Below the pieces are notes generated by a model. The model saw only the letters and a list, made by a program, of their open reading frames with translations. It searched no databases and was not told the origin of the DNA. Of a DNA stretch of 64,000 bases, positions 54,287 to 62,590 are shown one piece after another. The DNA is from an uncultured Brachyspira sp. (GTDB lineage: Bacteria; Spirochaetota; Brachyspiria; Brachyspirales; Brachyspiraceae), in the NCBI RefSeq assembly GCF_944393015.1, contig NZ_CALXYQ010000001.1, positions 143,225 to 207,224 of the forward strand, given 5' to 3'. The position numbers and the translations under genes were made by a program. Positions within the stretch are counted from its first letter, which is position 1; the number at the start of each line of letters is the position of its first letter.

Positions 54287-55489
54287 TTAGTTTTCTCTTT
54301 TTTTCATCTTTTTCAATACTATAATAACAACACAAAGTAAAACTATAACACCTAAAGCAACAGGTATTACCCAGCCTTTATATGTATTGTCATTAGAAAG
54401 TATTTCATTCCATAAATCTTCCATTAAGATATTAGTTTCATCGGGTAAAGTTATATAAACTTCACAATTATCTAAAGTTTCCTGATCAGGATATATTATT
54501 CTATTATTTCTAGTTTCATCACTCATTATAGCGATAGCTCCATCATTTGGAGAAGCATAATTTATAAACTCTATATTAGCTAAAGCTATTTCAGGTTCAG
54601 ATAAGAAATTAATATACATCTCTCCTAATTCAGGAGAACCTGAAGAAGCAGGTATACATATAGAATCTACAAATAAATTAGCACCTTTTTTAGGAATAAC
54701 GAAATTCAAATCAGGATTATTGTCTATCATAGTTAAAGAGTCGCCGGCATAATAAACGCCTATAGCAGCCTCTCCAGCTTCCATCTTATCATACATCTCA
54801 TCCATTACATAAGACTGTACCAAAGGTTTTTGAGTTTTTAAAAGTTTAGCACATTCTCTAAGTTCTGACTCATTAGTAGTGTTTAAAGAATATCCTAAAT
54901 ATGCCTGAGCTATTCCAAAAGCATCTCTAGGGTTATAGTACATAAGTATCTGACCTTGATATTTTTTATCAAAAAGTATTTTCCAATCTATCATATCTTC
55001 ACTTTCACTTACTAAACTCTTATTATAAATTATTCCTGTTACTCCCCAAGTATAAGCTAAAGAATATTCACCTGTAGGATCAAAAGGTAAATTTTTAAAT
55101 CTCTTAGCTATATTTGTATGAGCAGGTATATTTTTAAAATTCAATTTTCTTACTAAATTTTCTCTTATAAGTCTTTCTATCATATAATCAGAAGGAATTA
55201 TAACATCATACTGAATACCGCCGACTTTTAACTTTACATACATCTCTTCATTAGAAGCAAAAGTTGAATAGTTAACCTTTACTCCTGTAAGTTCTTCAAA
55301 TAATTTGTTTACATCTAATGATCCGTCTGAACCATCTGATATATATTCGCCCCAGTTATAAACATTAACTGATAAATTTTGTCCTTTGTATTTATGATAA
55401 TAGTTAGTATCAAATCTGTTTAGATTAACAGTTTGTGCATTTGCTACTATAGCAATTAACATAAAAACTGCAAAAAGTTTCTTTTTCAT
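54287..55489 (-). CDS. potD: Spermidine/putrescine-binding protein with C-terminal membrane anchor
   Basis: 400 residues. The signal peptide is MKKKLFAVFMLIAIVANA. The body is a PotD-like receptor with LSVNVYNWGEYISDGSDG, DVIIPSDYMIERLIRENL and AYTWGVTGIIYNK. Unusually, the last 35 residues form a membrane helix followed by basic residues (PVALGVIVLLCVVIIVLKK, then MKKREN). The receptor would be tethered to the inner membrane in a spirochaete that otherwise would have it free in the periplasm. It is the last gene of potABCD, 30 bases after potC, with AAGGAG before its ATG. Confidence 0.9.
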   Translation of the reverse strand: MKKKLFAVFMLIAIVANAQTVNLNRFDTNYYHKYKGQNLSVNVYNWGEYISDGSDGSLDVNKLFEELTGVKVNYSTFASNEEMYVKLKVGGIQYDVIIPSDYMIERLIRENLVRKLNFKNIPAHTNIAKRFKNLPFDPTGEYSLAYTWGVTGIIYNKSLVSESEDMIDWKILFDKKYQGQILMYYNPRDAFGIAQAYLGYSLNTTNESELRECAKLLKTQKPLVQSYVMDEMYDKMEAGEAAIGVYYAGDSLTMIDNNPDLNFVIPKKGANLFVDSICIPASSGSPELGEMYINFLSEPEIALANIEFINYASPNDGAIAIMSDETRNNRIIYPDQETLDNCEVYITLPDETNILMEDLWNEILSNDNTYKGWVIPVALGVIVLLCVVIIVLKKMKKREN

Positions 55490-55519
55490 TTTTTAATCTC
55501 CTTATAAATAATTTTTTTA

Positions 55520-56329
55520 TTAATGTTTATTTATTTTTCTTTTTAACTGCATCAAATATTTTTCTTTTTTAATTTCTTTTAAATTCATAACAACAAGACT
55601 CACAAGCACAACTATAAAGATAACAGTAGATATAGCATTAATTTCTGGACTTACTCTCTTTCTAGTCATAGAATATATAGTGATAGGTAAAGTCTGAGAA
55701 GTAATACCAGTAGTAAAATAGCTCACAACAAAATCATCTAATGAATAAGTCAATGCCATTAGAAAACCTGCAAGTATTCCTGGAAGTATATCCGGTATAA
55801 CAACTTTCCAAAAAGCCATTGAAGGAGTGCATCCTAAATCTAATGCTGCCTCATATAAACTATTATCCTGCTGTCTTAATTTCGGAAGCACATTTAATAT
55901 AACATAAGGTACATTGAAAGTTATATGTGCTAAAATCAAAGTAGTAAATCCGAATTTAAGTTTCATTATAACGAATAAAAGCATTAAAGATATACCTGTT
56001 ACTATTTCAGGATTGATTATAGATACATAAGTAATACCCATAACAGCACTTTTCATTTTTTTATTGAAACTATTTATCCCAATAGCAGCCATGGTACCAA
56101 GTATAGTAGCAAATATAGAAGATACTGCTGCAACTATTATTGTATTAAAAAAAGAATGAAGTATCAAATCATTAGAAAATAATTCTTTGTACCAATTTAA
56201 AGTAAAACCAGTAAATACTCCTCTTCCTCTTGCTTTATTAAAAGAGAAAAAAATTAGTATTGCTATAGGAGCATATAAAAATAAAAATATAAAAGCAATA
56301 TAACTTCTTGATAATATTTTCTTTATCAT
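55520..56329 (-). CDS. potC: Spermidine/putrescine ABC transporter permease PotC
   Basis: 269 residues with six membrane segments. FLYAPIAILIFFSFNKARGR near the start, YEAALDLGCTPSMAFWKVVI (the EAA loop that contacts PotA) at about 160-180, and SLDDFVVSYFTTG are typical of PotC/PotI. It pairs with PotB to form the inner-membrane channel. It starts 12 bases after the potB stop and 30 bases before potD, in one operon. Confidence 0.93.
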   Translation of the reverse strand: MIKKILSRSYIAFIFLFLYAPIAILIFFSFNKARGRGVFTGFTLNWYKELFSNDLILHSFFNTIIVAAVSSIFATILGTMAAIGINSFNKKMKSAVMGITYVSIINPEIVTGISLMLLFVIMKLKFGFTTLILAHITFNVPYVILNVLPKLRQQDNSLYEAALDLGCTPSMAFWKVVIPDILPGILAGFLMALTYSLDDFVVSYFTTGITSQTLPITIYSMTRKRVSPEINAISTVIFIVVLVSLVVMNLKEIKKEKYLMQLKRKINKH

Positions 56330-56341
56330 AACAGCATATCC

Positions 56342-57160
56342 TTATAAAAACATACCCTTAACATCTTCATCTTCATCATCTATCTGCTGCATAAGCATAA
56401 TAGCACATAAAGATATTACTATTAACACCAAACTTATAGCCGAACCCAAATTAGGATTATAAGACATACCTAAAAACTGCATCTCTATCAAATCGCCTAT
56501 AAGTATATTAGAGGCTCCTCCAAGCATACGCGAAATTACAAATGTACTTACAGCAGCCACAAATACCATTGTAACTCCTGCAGCCATTCCCGGTAAACTC
56601 AATGGAAATATTACCTTGCTGAATACATTGAAAGAATCAGCACCTAAATCCTGAGAAGCCTCTATCAAACTTTGATGTATTTTAGTCATAACAGAGTAAA
56701 GCGGAAGTATCATAAAAGGAAGATAATTATAAACCATTCCTATTAATACAGCTGCCTGAGTATTTATAAGTTTTACAGGTGAAAGCCCCATAAACATAAG
56801 CATTTTATTTATAAGACCGTTATTTTCTAATATAGTCATCCAAGCATAAGTTCTAAGAAGAAAATTCATCCACATAGGAAGCATTACAAGCATTATTAAA
56901 GCATGCTGAACTGTTTTCTCCTGTCTTGATATATAATATGATAAAGGATAAGCAAGTATCAAACATATCAAAGTAGCAACAAAAGCAAGTATTACAGAAC
57001 GAACTATAACAGGTGTAAATCCTGTAACATTTGCAAAGTTATTTAGAGTGAAATCTCCTCTTTGATTGGTAAAAGCAAAATATATAACTAAAAAAAGCGG
57101 TACTAATACAAAAACTAATGTCCAAATTAAATAAGGTATTGCTGGTATTTTTGTTTTCAT
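56342..57160 (-). CDS. potB: Spermidine/putrescine ABC transporter permease PotB
   Basis: 272 residues with six membrane segments. [18 protein letters not shown], then [17 protein letters not shown] and the EAA loop [20 protein letters not shown] at about 180-200 are PotB hallmarks. Its ATG overlaps the potA stop as ATGA, so translation is coupled. AAGAGGTGATAAT lies upstream. Forms a heterodimeric channel with PotC. Confidence 0.93.
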   Translation of the reverse strand: MKTKIPAIPYLIWTLVFVLVPLFLVIYFAFTNQRGDFTLNNFANVTGFTPVIVRSVILAFVATLICLILAYPLSYYISRQEKTVQHALIMLVMLPMWMNFLLRTYAWMTILENNGLINKMLMFMGLSPVKLINTQAAVLIGMVYNYLPFMILPLYSVMTKIHQSLIEASQDLGADSFNVFSKVIFPLSLPGMAAGVTMVFVAAVSTFVISRMLGGASNILIGDLIEMQFLGMSYNPNLGSAISLVLIVISLCAIMLMQQIDDEDEDVKGMFL

Positions 57161-58215
57161 ATTATCACCTCTTCTACAGTTTTTTTCATAATATGTATAT
57201 TTTCTTTGGCAATATCTATTCCTATTTCAGTACCTGCTTCCCATTTTTCTGTAGAATGTATTATCCATTTGTATCCATGTGCATCAAGTACCATCTCGAA
57301 ATGCACACCTTTAAATATAGCAGATTCAACTAATCCAGATATATTGGCATTTTCAGCAGGCACAACTATTATATCTTCAGGACGTATAACAACATCAACT
57401 TTCTCTAGCTTTTCAAATCCTTTATCCACACAGTCGAATATATAACCTGCAAACTCTACAACATAATCATCATGCATAATGCCGTCTATAATATTACTTT
57501 CGCCTATAAAGTCAGCTATAAATGCATTCTTAGGTTCATTGTATATATCTTCAGGAGTGCCTATCTGAAGTATTTCACCGTCCTTCATTACTGCTACAGT
57601 ATCGCTCATAGTTAATGCTTCCTCTTGGTCATGAGTAACATAAACAAAAGTAATTTCTAATGACTGCTGAATTTTCTTCAATTCTATTTGCATTTCTTTT
57701 CTAAGCTTTAAATCCAATGCTCCTAAAGGCTCATCAAGAAGCAGCACTCTAGGTTTATTGATTAATGCCCTCGCAATAGCTACTCTCTGCTGCTGTCCTC
57801 CTGAAAGTCTAGCAATATTTCTGTTTCCGTAATTTTCTAAGTTAACCATTTTAAGCATTTGATGAACTCTATCTTTAATCTCTGATTTAGGAACTTTTTT
57901 AAGATTAAGCCCGAATGCAATATTTTCAAAAACATTTAAATGCGGAAATAATGCATATCTTTGAAATACAGTATTTACTTCTCTTTTATAAGCCGGAGTA
58001 TCATTAATAACTTTTCCGTCAAAAAGCACTTCTCCGGAATCAGGCTTTATGAAACCTGCTATAGTTCTAAGTATAGTTGTTTTACCGCAGCCTGACGGTC
58101 CTAAAAGAGTTAAAAATTCTTTATCTTTGATATCAAGATTAAGATTTTCTAGTATAGAATTTTCATCATAAGAAACATTGATATTTTTTAAAGACACGAT
58201 AATATTATCGCTCAT
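57157..58215 (-). CDS. potA: Spermidine/putrescine ABC transporter ATPase PotA
   Basis: 352 residues from ATG 58215. Walker A is GPSGCGKT, the signature is [16 protein letters not shown], Walker B is [13 protein letters not shown] and the H-loop is [11 protein letters not shown]-terminal TOBE-type domain (about 240-350) includes [10 protein letters not shown] prefer ATG 58215 (MSDNIIV) because AGGGGGC lies six bases upstream. An in-frame ATG at 58272 would add 19 residues ([14 protein letters not shown]...) and lies inside the structured leader, so it could be a leader start. First gene of the operon. Confidence 0.93.
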   Translation of the reverse strand: MSDNIIVSLKNINVSYDENSILENLNLDIKDKEFLTLLGPSGCGKTTILRTIAGFIKPDSGEVLFDGKVINDTPAYKREVNTVFQRYALFPHLNVFENIAFGLNLKKVPKSEIKDRVHQMLKMVNLENYGNRNIARLSGGQQQRVAIARALINKPRVLLLDEPLGALDLKLRKEMQIELKKIQQSLEITFVYVTHDQEEALTMSDTVAVMKDGEILQIGTPEDIYNEPKNAFIADFIGESNIIDGIMHDDYVVEFAGYIFDCVDKGFEKLEKVDVVIRPEDIIVVPAENANISGLVESAIFKGVHFEMVLDAHGYKWIIHSTEKWEAGTEIGIDIAKENIHIMKKTVEEVII

Positions 58216-58330
58216 AATTAAGCCCCCTATGCGTATATTTGCAATAGCCTCCGTAAAATTACGTATATACATCTTAACGTATAAAACGCAGTTTACTCGT
58301 CGCTTACCCGCATAGGGTTTTTTTCGTTCT
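58216..58330 (-). promoter_or_regulatory. Structured leader of the pot operon hiding its ribosome-binding site
   Basis: On the minus strand CCCTATGCG (58317-58309) can pair perfectly with CGCATAGGG (58233-58225), enclosing about 75 bases. The 3' arm overlaps the potA ribosome-binding site AGGGGG, so the closed stem would block translation. Inside are a TACGT/ACGTA stem and a second ACGGAGG-type element. This is the layout of a translational riboswitch. I do not recognise a known class (purine, TPP, guanidine, SAM and c-di-GMP consensus features are absent). Confidence 0.55.
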
Positions 58331-58453
58331 AGCTAATTATAATTAATAATAAGCCTTTCTTAGTCAACAGATACACCTGCAAAGAATATCCATTACTCGA
58401 GCTATTGCATAATTAATTTTTAATGGGTTTCAATATAATACAAATATAAATAA

Positions 58454-58517
58454 TGTCAATAGTATATGAAATATTTTTATAATTTTTTTATATAAATATT
58501 TTTCAATGCAAACAAAA
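58454..58517 (-). repeat. 3'-flank duplicate, copy 1
   Basis: TGTCAATAGTATATGAAATA plus the following ATATAAATATTTTTcAATGCAAA stretch recurs at 59052-59100 behind the second small lipoprotein gene, with a 13-base length difference. It shows that the two genes arose by duplication including their 3' flank. The remaining sequence 58331-58453 is AT-rich with no visible feature. Confidence 0.7.
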
Positions 58518-58545
58518 GGGGCTTTTTTAAGCCCCCCTTCTTTTG
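58514..58545 (-). terminator. Terminator after the first small lipoprotein gene
   Basis: On this strand AAGGGGGGCTT pairs with AAGCCCCTT, with a T-rich run TTTTGTTT after it. Its stop is 9 bases upstream. Confidence 0.8.
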
Positions 58546-58553
58546 TTTTTATA

Positions 58554-58970
58554 TTATTGTTGCTTCTTATTAAGAGTTAGAAGAGATGCACCTCCTGAGA
58601 TTACATCTACTGTACTACCATCATTACTAAAATTGAATTCAAAGGATCCATCTTGAAATTTATATTTTGTATCTGAATATTTATCAATTTGACTAGAAGT
58701 AAAATTTTTCTTATCAGAAGTAATTTCTGGAATAGTACTTTTAATTTCTAAAGAACCGCCTCCATTAGAATCAACTATAAGAATCATAGTTATTGACTGA
58801 TTAGGATCATTAGGATTAGCTTCAGTACCTTCATAAGTATAAGCATATTTTGCATCTATACCTGTACCTATAGGCTTTTCTTCTGTTGCTCCTGTTGTAT
58901 CTTTGTTGCTGCAGCTTATCACTAAAAAGCTTGATACTAATAAACTAAATAAAAATAATTTTTTAATCAT
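58554..58970 (-). CDS. Small lipoprotein (copy 1 of a duplicated pair)
   Basis: 138 residues. The signal MIKKLFLFSLLVSSFLVISC has the lipobox cysteine at residue 20, followed by SNKDTTG. The mature part is beta-rich with NGGGSLEIKST, KFQDGSFEFNFSNDGSTV and no known domain. AGGAG (GGAGAAAATATG context) lies before the ATG. The second copy at 59147 shares the signal style (SCSxKDxTG) and the DGSF pattern. Likely an outer-membrane or periplasmic lipoprotein. Confidence 0.78.
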   Translation of the reverse strand: MIKKLFLFSLLVSSFLVISCSNKDTTGATEEKPIGTGIDAKYAYTYEGTEANPNDPNQSITMILIVDSNGGGSLEIKSTIPEITSDKKNFTSSQIDKYSDTKYKFQDGSFEFNFSNDGSTVDVISGGASLLTLNKKQQ

Positions 58971-59051
58971 ATTTTCTCCTTTTTTTAATATTCTATAATA
59001 CTATACATTATTACAAATTAATCAATATTAATTTATTATAAAAAATAATAG

Positions 59052-59100
59052 TGTCAATAGTATATGAAATATTTTTATATAAATATTTTTAATGCAAATA
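59052..59100 (-). repeat. 3'-flank duplicate, copy 2
   Basis: Nearly the same sequence as 58454-58517, directly downstream of the second lipoprotein gene. A weak terminator-like stem (AAAGGGCTT / AAGAGCCTT variants) at about 59100-59135 precedes it. Confidence 0.7.
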
Positions 59101-59146
59101 AAAAAGAGCCTTATTTCAAAAGCCCTTTATTTTTATAGTTTATTTC

Positions 59147-59521
59147 TCACTGTTTTGTAAGTGTACCTAATAATTGCTTACCATTATCATAATATACTAT
59201 TATTAAACCTAATGATGTACTTTCAAATTGCAATTCAAAACCGCTTGTTCCTTGTGAAGCACTATATTTGCCATTACCTAGACTTATTATGTTTTTTGCT
59301 TCAACTTTTACTTGACCGTTCCAATTTAAATCAAAAGAACCATCACTATTTATATAAATTTCAGCTTTTGATCCATCTGAAAGATTTCCTGCATATCTAT
59401 TGCCTCTGTACTCTTTTTCTATGCCTTCATCTGAACCCGTCAAATCTTTCATGCTGCAGCTTACAGAAAATAGGCTTAAAGTTAATAAAATAAATAAAAG
59501 TTTAAAAATGTTTCTTTTCAT
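59147..59521 (-). CDS. Small lipoprotein (copy 2 of a duplicated pair)
   Basis: 124 residues. The signal MKRNIFKLLFILLTLSLFSV ends at the lipobox SVSC (Cys 22). Then come SMKDLTGSDEG, SDGSKAEIYINSDGSFDLNW and a beta-rich end. The structure mirrors the gene at 58554, and both share the same downstream sequence. AGGAGGGATCT lies before the ATG. No function is known. The 400 bases upstream (59522-59922) hold a promoter and a heptanucleotide repeat that belong to the glycosyltransferase. Confidence 0.78.
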   Translation of the reverse strand: MKRNIFKLLFILLTLSLFSVSCSMKDLTGSDEGIEKEYRGNRYAGNLSDGSKAEIYINSDGSFDLNWNGQVKVEAKNIISLGNGKYSASQGTSGFELQFESTSLGLIIVYYDNGKQLLGTLTKQ

Positions 59522-59685
59522 AGATCCCTCCTAAAGCCTTTGATTATAAATATATTTTTTACTATGTCAATATAAAGTTTTCATAATATTATTCCTTAAG
59601 AAAATTAATCAAAATACATGCTATTTTTATATTCATTATAGTTATATAAGTAAGATTGTTAAAATAATTTTTTATATTTTTATCG

Positions 59686-59713
59686 TTGACTTATATTTTA
59701 TCTATGTTATATT
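59686..59713 (+). promoter_or_regulatory. Promoter ahead of the heptanucleotide repeat
   Basis: TTGACT (59686-59691), a 16-base spacer, then TATATT (59708-59713). Transcription would start at about 59720 and so include the tandem repeat in the leader of the glycosyltransferase. Confidence 0.6.
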
Positions 59714-59719
59714 AATTAT

Positions 59720-59842
59720 ATGAAAAATGCAGAAAATTTTTTTAATTTAAACATATTGACAGCAATCAGCAATCAGCAATCAGCAATCAGCAATCAGCAA
59801 TCAGCAATCAGCAATCAGCAATCAGCAATCAGCAATAAATAA
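59720..59842 (+). CDS. Leader peptide read through a heptanucleotide repeat
   Basis: 40 codons, starting MKNAENFFNLNILTA and then repeating ISNQQSA, ending at TAA 59840. There is no good ribosome-binding site and the start coincides with the predicted transcript start, so translation is uncertain. In the current repeat length it stops at 59842. One of the other two frames through the repeat stays open to a TAA about five bases before the glycosyltransferase ATG, with a hydrophobic end (YFLLTLQYILIEV). Confidence 0.35.
   Translation: MKNAENFFNLNILTAISNQQSAISNQQSAISNQQSAISNK
59761..59836 (+). repeat. AGCAATC tandem repeat, 10.9 copies
   Basis: 76 bases made of ten perfect AGCAATC units plus a partial one. 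The unit is seven bases, so each gain or loss changes the frame. It lies between a promoter and the glycosyltransferase start, in the predicted 5' leader. It is not a CRISPR array. The rest of the gap is AT-rich. Confidence 0.95.
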
Positions 59843-59922
59843 ATCATTATACAAAAAATTAGCTAATATAAAAATATATTTTCTTTTGACATTGCAATAT
59901 ATTTTAATAGAGGTATAAAGCA

Positions 59923-60810
59923 ATGAAAAAGAAACTTGCCATTGTTTTATGCGGTACTTCTAATATGACATTTGCTATTGCTTCTGCGGTTATAAATTTC
60001 CAAAAAACCTATAAAGGTTCTGATTATGAATTTATTGTTTTCACAGATGGAAAATTTAAAGAAAAAGATAAAGAATTAATAAATAATATACATAAAACTA
60101 TATTTATAGACTATGACTTTCCATTAAAAGATAAATTAAATAATAAAACTGCAGGTACTAAACATTTTACATATATGGTATTTGCAAAATTTGAATGCTT
60201 AAAATTATTAAATGAATATGAAACTGTAATATATACTGATTATGATGTGTATATTACTGGCAATATATCCGAATTAGAAAATAAATCCGAATCTGGTATT
60301 AAGGCTTTGATAAGTGAAGGGGCTATAACCAATAATTTAATTAATAAAATAGATGAATATAATATGAAAGGCGACAGTATGATAACTGGTCTTATAGTAT
60401 TACAAGATCATCTAAAAAATTACAATGAAATATATGATTTCTGCTATGATGCAACTCTGAAATACTTTGATAATTTATATTTTCCAGAACAGGTTGCATT
60501 CAGTTTAATGCTTCAGGAATTTGATATTAAACCAGAGAAATTAGACATTAATAAATATTATCTGCTTCCTAATAATTATCCGAATTTTCCTGATGCTAAA
60601 ATACTTCATTCTTACGGATTTCATAAGTTTTGGAACGGAATAAAAGATGATTCTTTAAAATTATGGAATGAAAATTATAATGAATGGATAAATATGGGCG
60701 GAAGCAGATATAAAAATACAAATAAACTATTTTATAAATTAATGCTAAAGATATCTTGGCTCATACCAAAAAGAGAATGGAGAGATAATTTCAGACTTAA
60801 GTTTATGTAA
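59923..60810 (+). CDS. Glycosyltransferase, probable GT8-like
   Basis: 295 residues. The opening AIVLCGTSNMTFAIASAVIN, the DxD-type motif VIYTDYDVYITGN (near residue 105) and the late LHSYGFHKFWNG are consistent with GT-A fold enzymes of the GT8 type. No signal peptide. It probably adds a sugar to a surface polysaccharide, lipooligosaccharide or glycoprotein. AGAGGT lies before the ATG, inside the end of the repeat-controlled leader. It stands alone, convergent with the outer-membrane protein gene. Confidence 0.75.
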   Translation: MKKKLAIVLCGTSNMTFAIASAVINFQKTYKGSDYEFIVFTDGKFKEKDKELINNIHKTIFIDYDFPLKDKLNNKTAGTKHFTYMVFAKFECLKLLNEYETVIYTDYDVYITGNISELENKSESGIKALISEGAITNNLINKIDEYNMKGDSMITGLIVLQDHLKNYNEIYDFCYDATLKYFDNLYFPEQVAFSLMLQEFDIKPEKLDINKYYLLPNNYPNFPDAKILHSYGFHKFWNGIKDDSLKLWNENYNEWINMGGSRYKNTNKLFYKLMLKISWLIPKREWRDNFRLKFM

Positions 60811-60813
60811 ATA

Positions 60814-61878
60814 TTAATAATTATATTCTAAACTTACTTCAAATGCCTGCCCTAAAATTTCATTGCTCTTGAAAGGAGTATAATAATTAAAAGTAAAACT
60901 AAAATTATTATAATTGATAAGAAGTTTAGCATTTAAATCCATTTTATAATTAGGCGAATGAGAAAAATAAGTTATTATATTAAATAAATTATTAAGGAAA
61001 GATAAATAAAGCCCTACAGAATAAAATGAATGACTATCCTCATAAAAATATTCTACATAAGGACTAAGTATAAAATCATAATTATAAATAAAAGTATAAT
61101 TAATACCTAATAAACTTTTTATATCATTAAGGCTTTTTCCTATATTATTGCTGCTTAAAATATTATAAGTAACATTTCCATAAACTTTAAAGCCTATATC
61201 AAATATATATGAAGCCTCAAAACCAAGCATTAAATTATTTTGTTTTTGTAAGTCATAAGTATATTTAGTTATTCCCATTAAACCCAAATGAGATGAAGAA
61301 TATTTCAAATAATACCAAGAAGTATAATACTGTGGTTCTTTTAATAAATCTATTGATTTAGTGTCCGTAATAAAACCTATTGAATGAGTAATATTTCCCT
61401 GATAAAAATTAAGCTCGGTATTATATAAAGCCTCATAATCATTATAAAGTACACTTTCACCTACAAACATATACTGTCTGTTAAAACCTTCTCCGAAATG
61501 GAATTTTCTCTTTCCTATATAAAAGCCCAAGATTTCATTTATATAATTAAATTGTATTTCATCGAATGTAAAAGACAAATATGCCTTATTATCATTCTGT
61601 TTTATAAGATTGCCGTTATCATAAATAAGTTCTCTATTGTCTTTTGTGTATATTCTAATTGCAGGCTTGAATGAAAAATAAAAATTATTGTTAAGATATT
61701 CAAAGCCTAAATAAAAATAAGTATCATTACTTAATATTGAATTTGGTATATATTCGCTTTCTTTTAAATCTATATAATTAAAACTATTTTTTATACCGAA
61801 TTTAGGTGTTATATCGGCGAATGCTATAGAGGATACAGCAAATATAAAAAAGGTTAAATATATTTTTATACGATGCAT
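60814..61878 (-). CDS. Outer-membrane beta-barrel protein of an export operon
   Basis: 354 residues with signal peptide MHRIKIYLTFFIFAVSSIAF cleaved near ADI. About 16 alternating aromatic strands are visible, such as NNFYFSFKPAIRIYT and NFSFTFNYYTPFK, and the chain ends EVSLEYNY. It lies 31 bases after the LolA-like gene and is co-transcribed with the permease. A porin or a receptor in lipoprotein export are both possible; no family is recognised. Confidence 0.75.
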   Translation of the reverse strand: MHRIKIYLTFFIFAVSSIAFADITPKFGIKNSFNYIDLKESEYIPNSILSNDTYFYLGFEYLNNNFYFSFKPAIRIYTKDNRELIYDNGNLIKQNDNKAYLSFTFDEIQFNYINEILGFYIGKRKFHFGEGFNRQYMFVGESVLYNDYEALYNTELNFYQGNITHSIGFITDTKSIDLLKEPQYYTSWYYLKYSSSHLGLMGITKYTYDLQKQNNLMLGFEASYIFDIGFKVYGNVTYNILSSNNIGKSLNDIKSLLGINYTFIYNYDFILSPYVEYFYEDSHSFYSVGLYLSFLNNLFNIITYFSHSPNYKMDLNAKLLINYNNFSFTFNYYTPFKSNEILGQAFEVSLEYNY

Positions 61879-61909
61879 TTATTACCAAATATTTTTGATT
61901 ATTATTTAA

Positions 61910-62590
61910 TCATTTAAATAAACTAAAAAGCATTTTCATGTTCTCGCTTCTAAAATAGGAACTTGATGAACTTGAAGGCTCTGTCTTTGATATATTACAC
62001 ACTGTACTTGTATTTGTATTAATAATCAAATTATAAAATTCCATATCATTGAAATAATTATCTTTTATTTTGTATATACCTCTTTTCAATGCCTTTCCGC
62101 TATTATCAAAAAAATCTATACTATATCCGCCTGCGATTTTTTTGAGTGTAGCTTTAGCATAAGTAACGCTTCTGTTTTTCTTTACTAAATTTACTTCTTC
62201 ATCACTCACAACTTTGTCAAGTTTATAATCATCTGTAAAGTTTATAGACATTAAATCATTCATGTTTGCTGCCCCTGTTACAACATAGCTTCCTGAAATT
62301 TTTAAAGGGGAAACCTGATTCTTTGACTGTACAAAATATCCCTGATTATTAGCAAGAAAAAGAGTATTATTATTTTTTAAATACATCAATTTATAATCTT
62401 TTCCAACTATCATATCAAAATTATTAACTTTCTTTTTGCCGTCTTTTATATCTGTGAAAGTGCCGGACATTTTATAGTTTTTTCCATCTCTATTATAAAT
62501 TTTAACGAAATCATCAAATATATTCTGACTGTACAAATTAAAAGATAAAATGCTTATTATAAATAAAATTTTCACTATTTTTTTACACAT
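61910..62590 (-). CDS. LolA-like outer-membrane lipoprotein-sorting protein
   Basis: 226 residues with signal peptide ending LYSQ. The mature part has the LolA/LolB-like half-barrel: KMSGTFTDIKDGKKKV, FDMIVGKDYKLMYLKN, ATLKKIAGGYSIDFFDNSG and LKRGIYKIKDNYFND. These proteins carry lipids or lipoproteins through the periplasm. Its start overlaps the end of the permease gene by eight bases. It is the middle gene of a permease-carrier-barrel operon. The family match is from fold pattern, so moderate. Confidence 0.7.
   Translation of the reverse strand: MCKKIVKILFIISILSFNLYSQNIFDDFVKIYNRDGKNYKMSGTFTDIKDGKKKVNNFDMIVGKDYKLMYLKNNNTLFLANNQGYFVQSKNQVSPLKISGSYVVTGAANMNDLMSINFTDDYKLDKVVSDEEVNLVKKNRSVTYAKATLKKIAGGYSIDFFDNSGKALKRGIYKIKDNYFNDMEFYNLIINTNTSTVCNISKTEPSSSSSSYFRSENMKMLFSLFK

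Noticed and set aside
58216..58330. Known riboswitch class (purine, TPP, guanidine-I, SAM, c-di-GMP) before potA
   Set aside because: Key conserved words of each class are missing, so only a structured leader of unknown type is claimed.
59761..59836. CRISPR or origin-type iterons at the AGCAATC repeat
   Set aside because: Seven-base perfect units without spacers are a simple-sequence repeat. There are no replication genes next to it.
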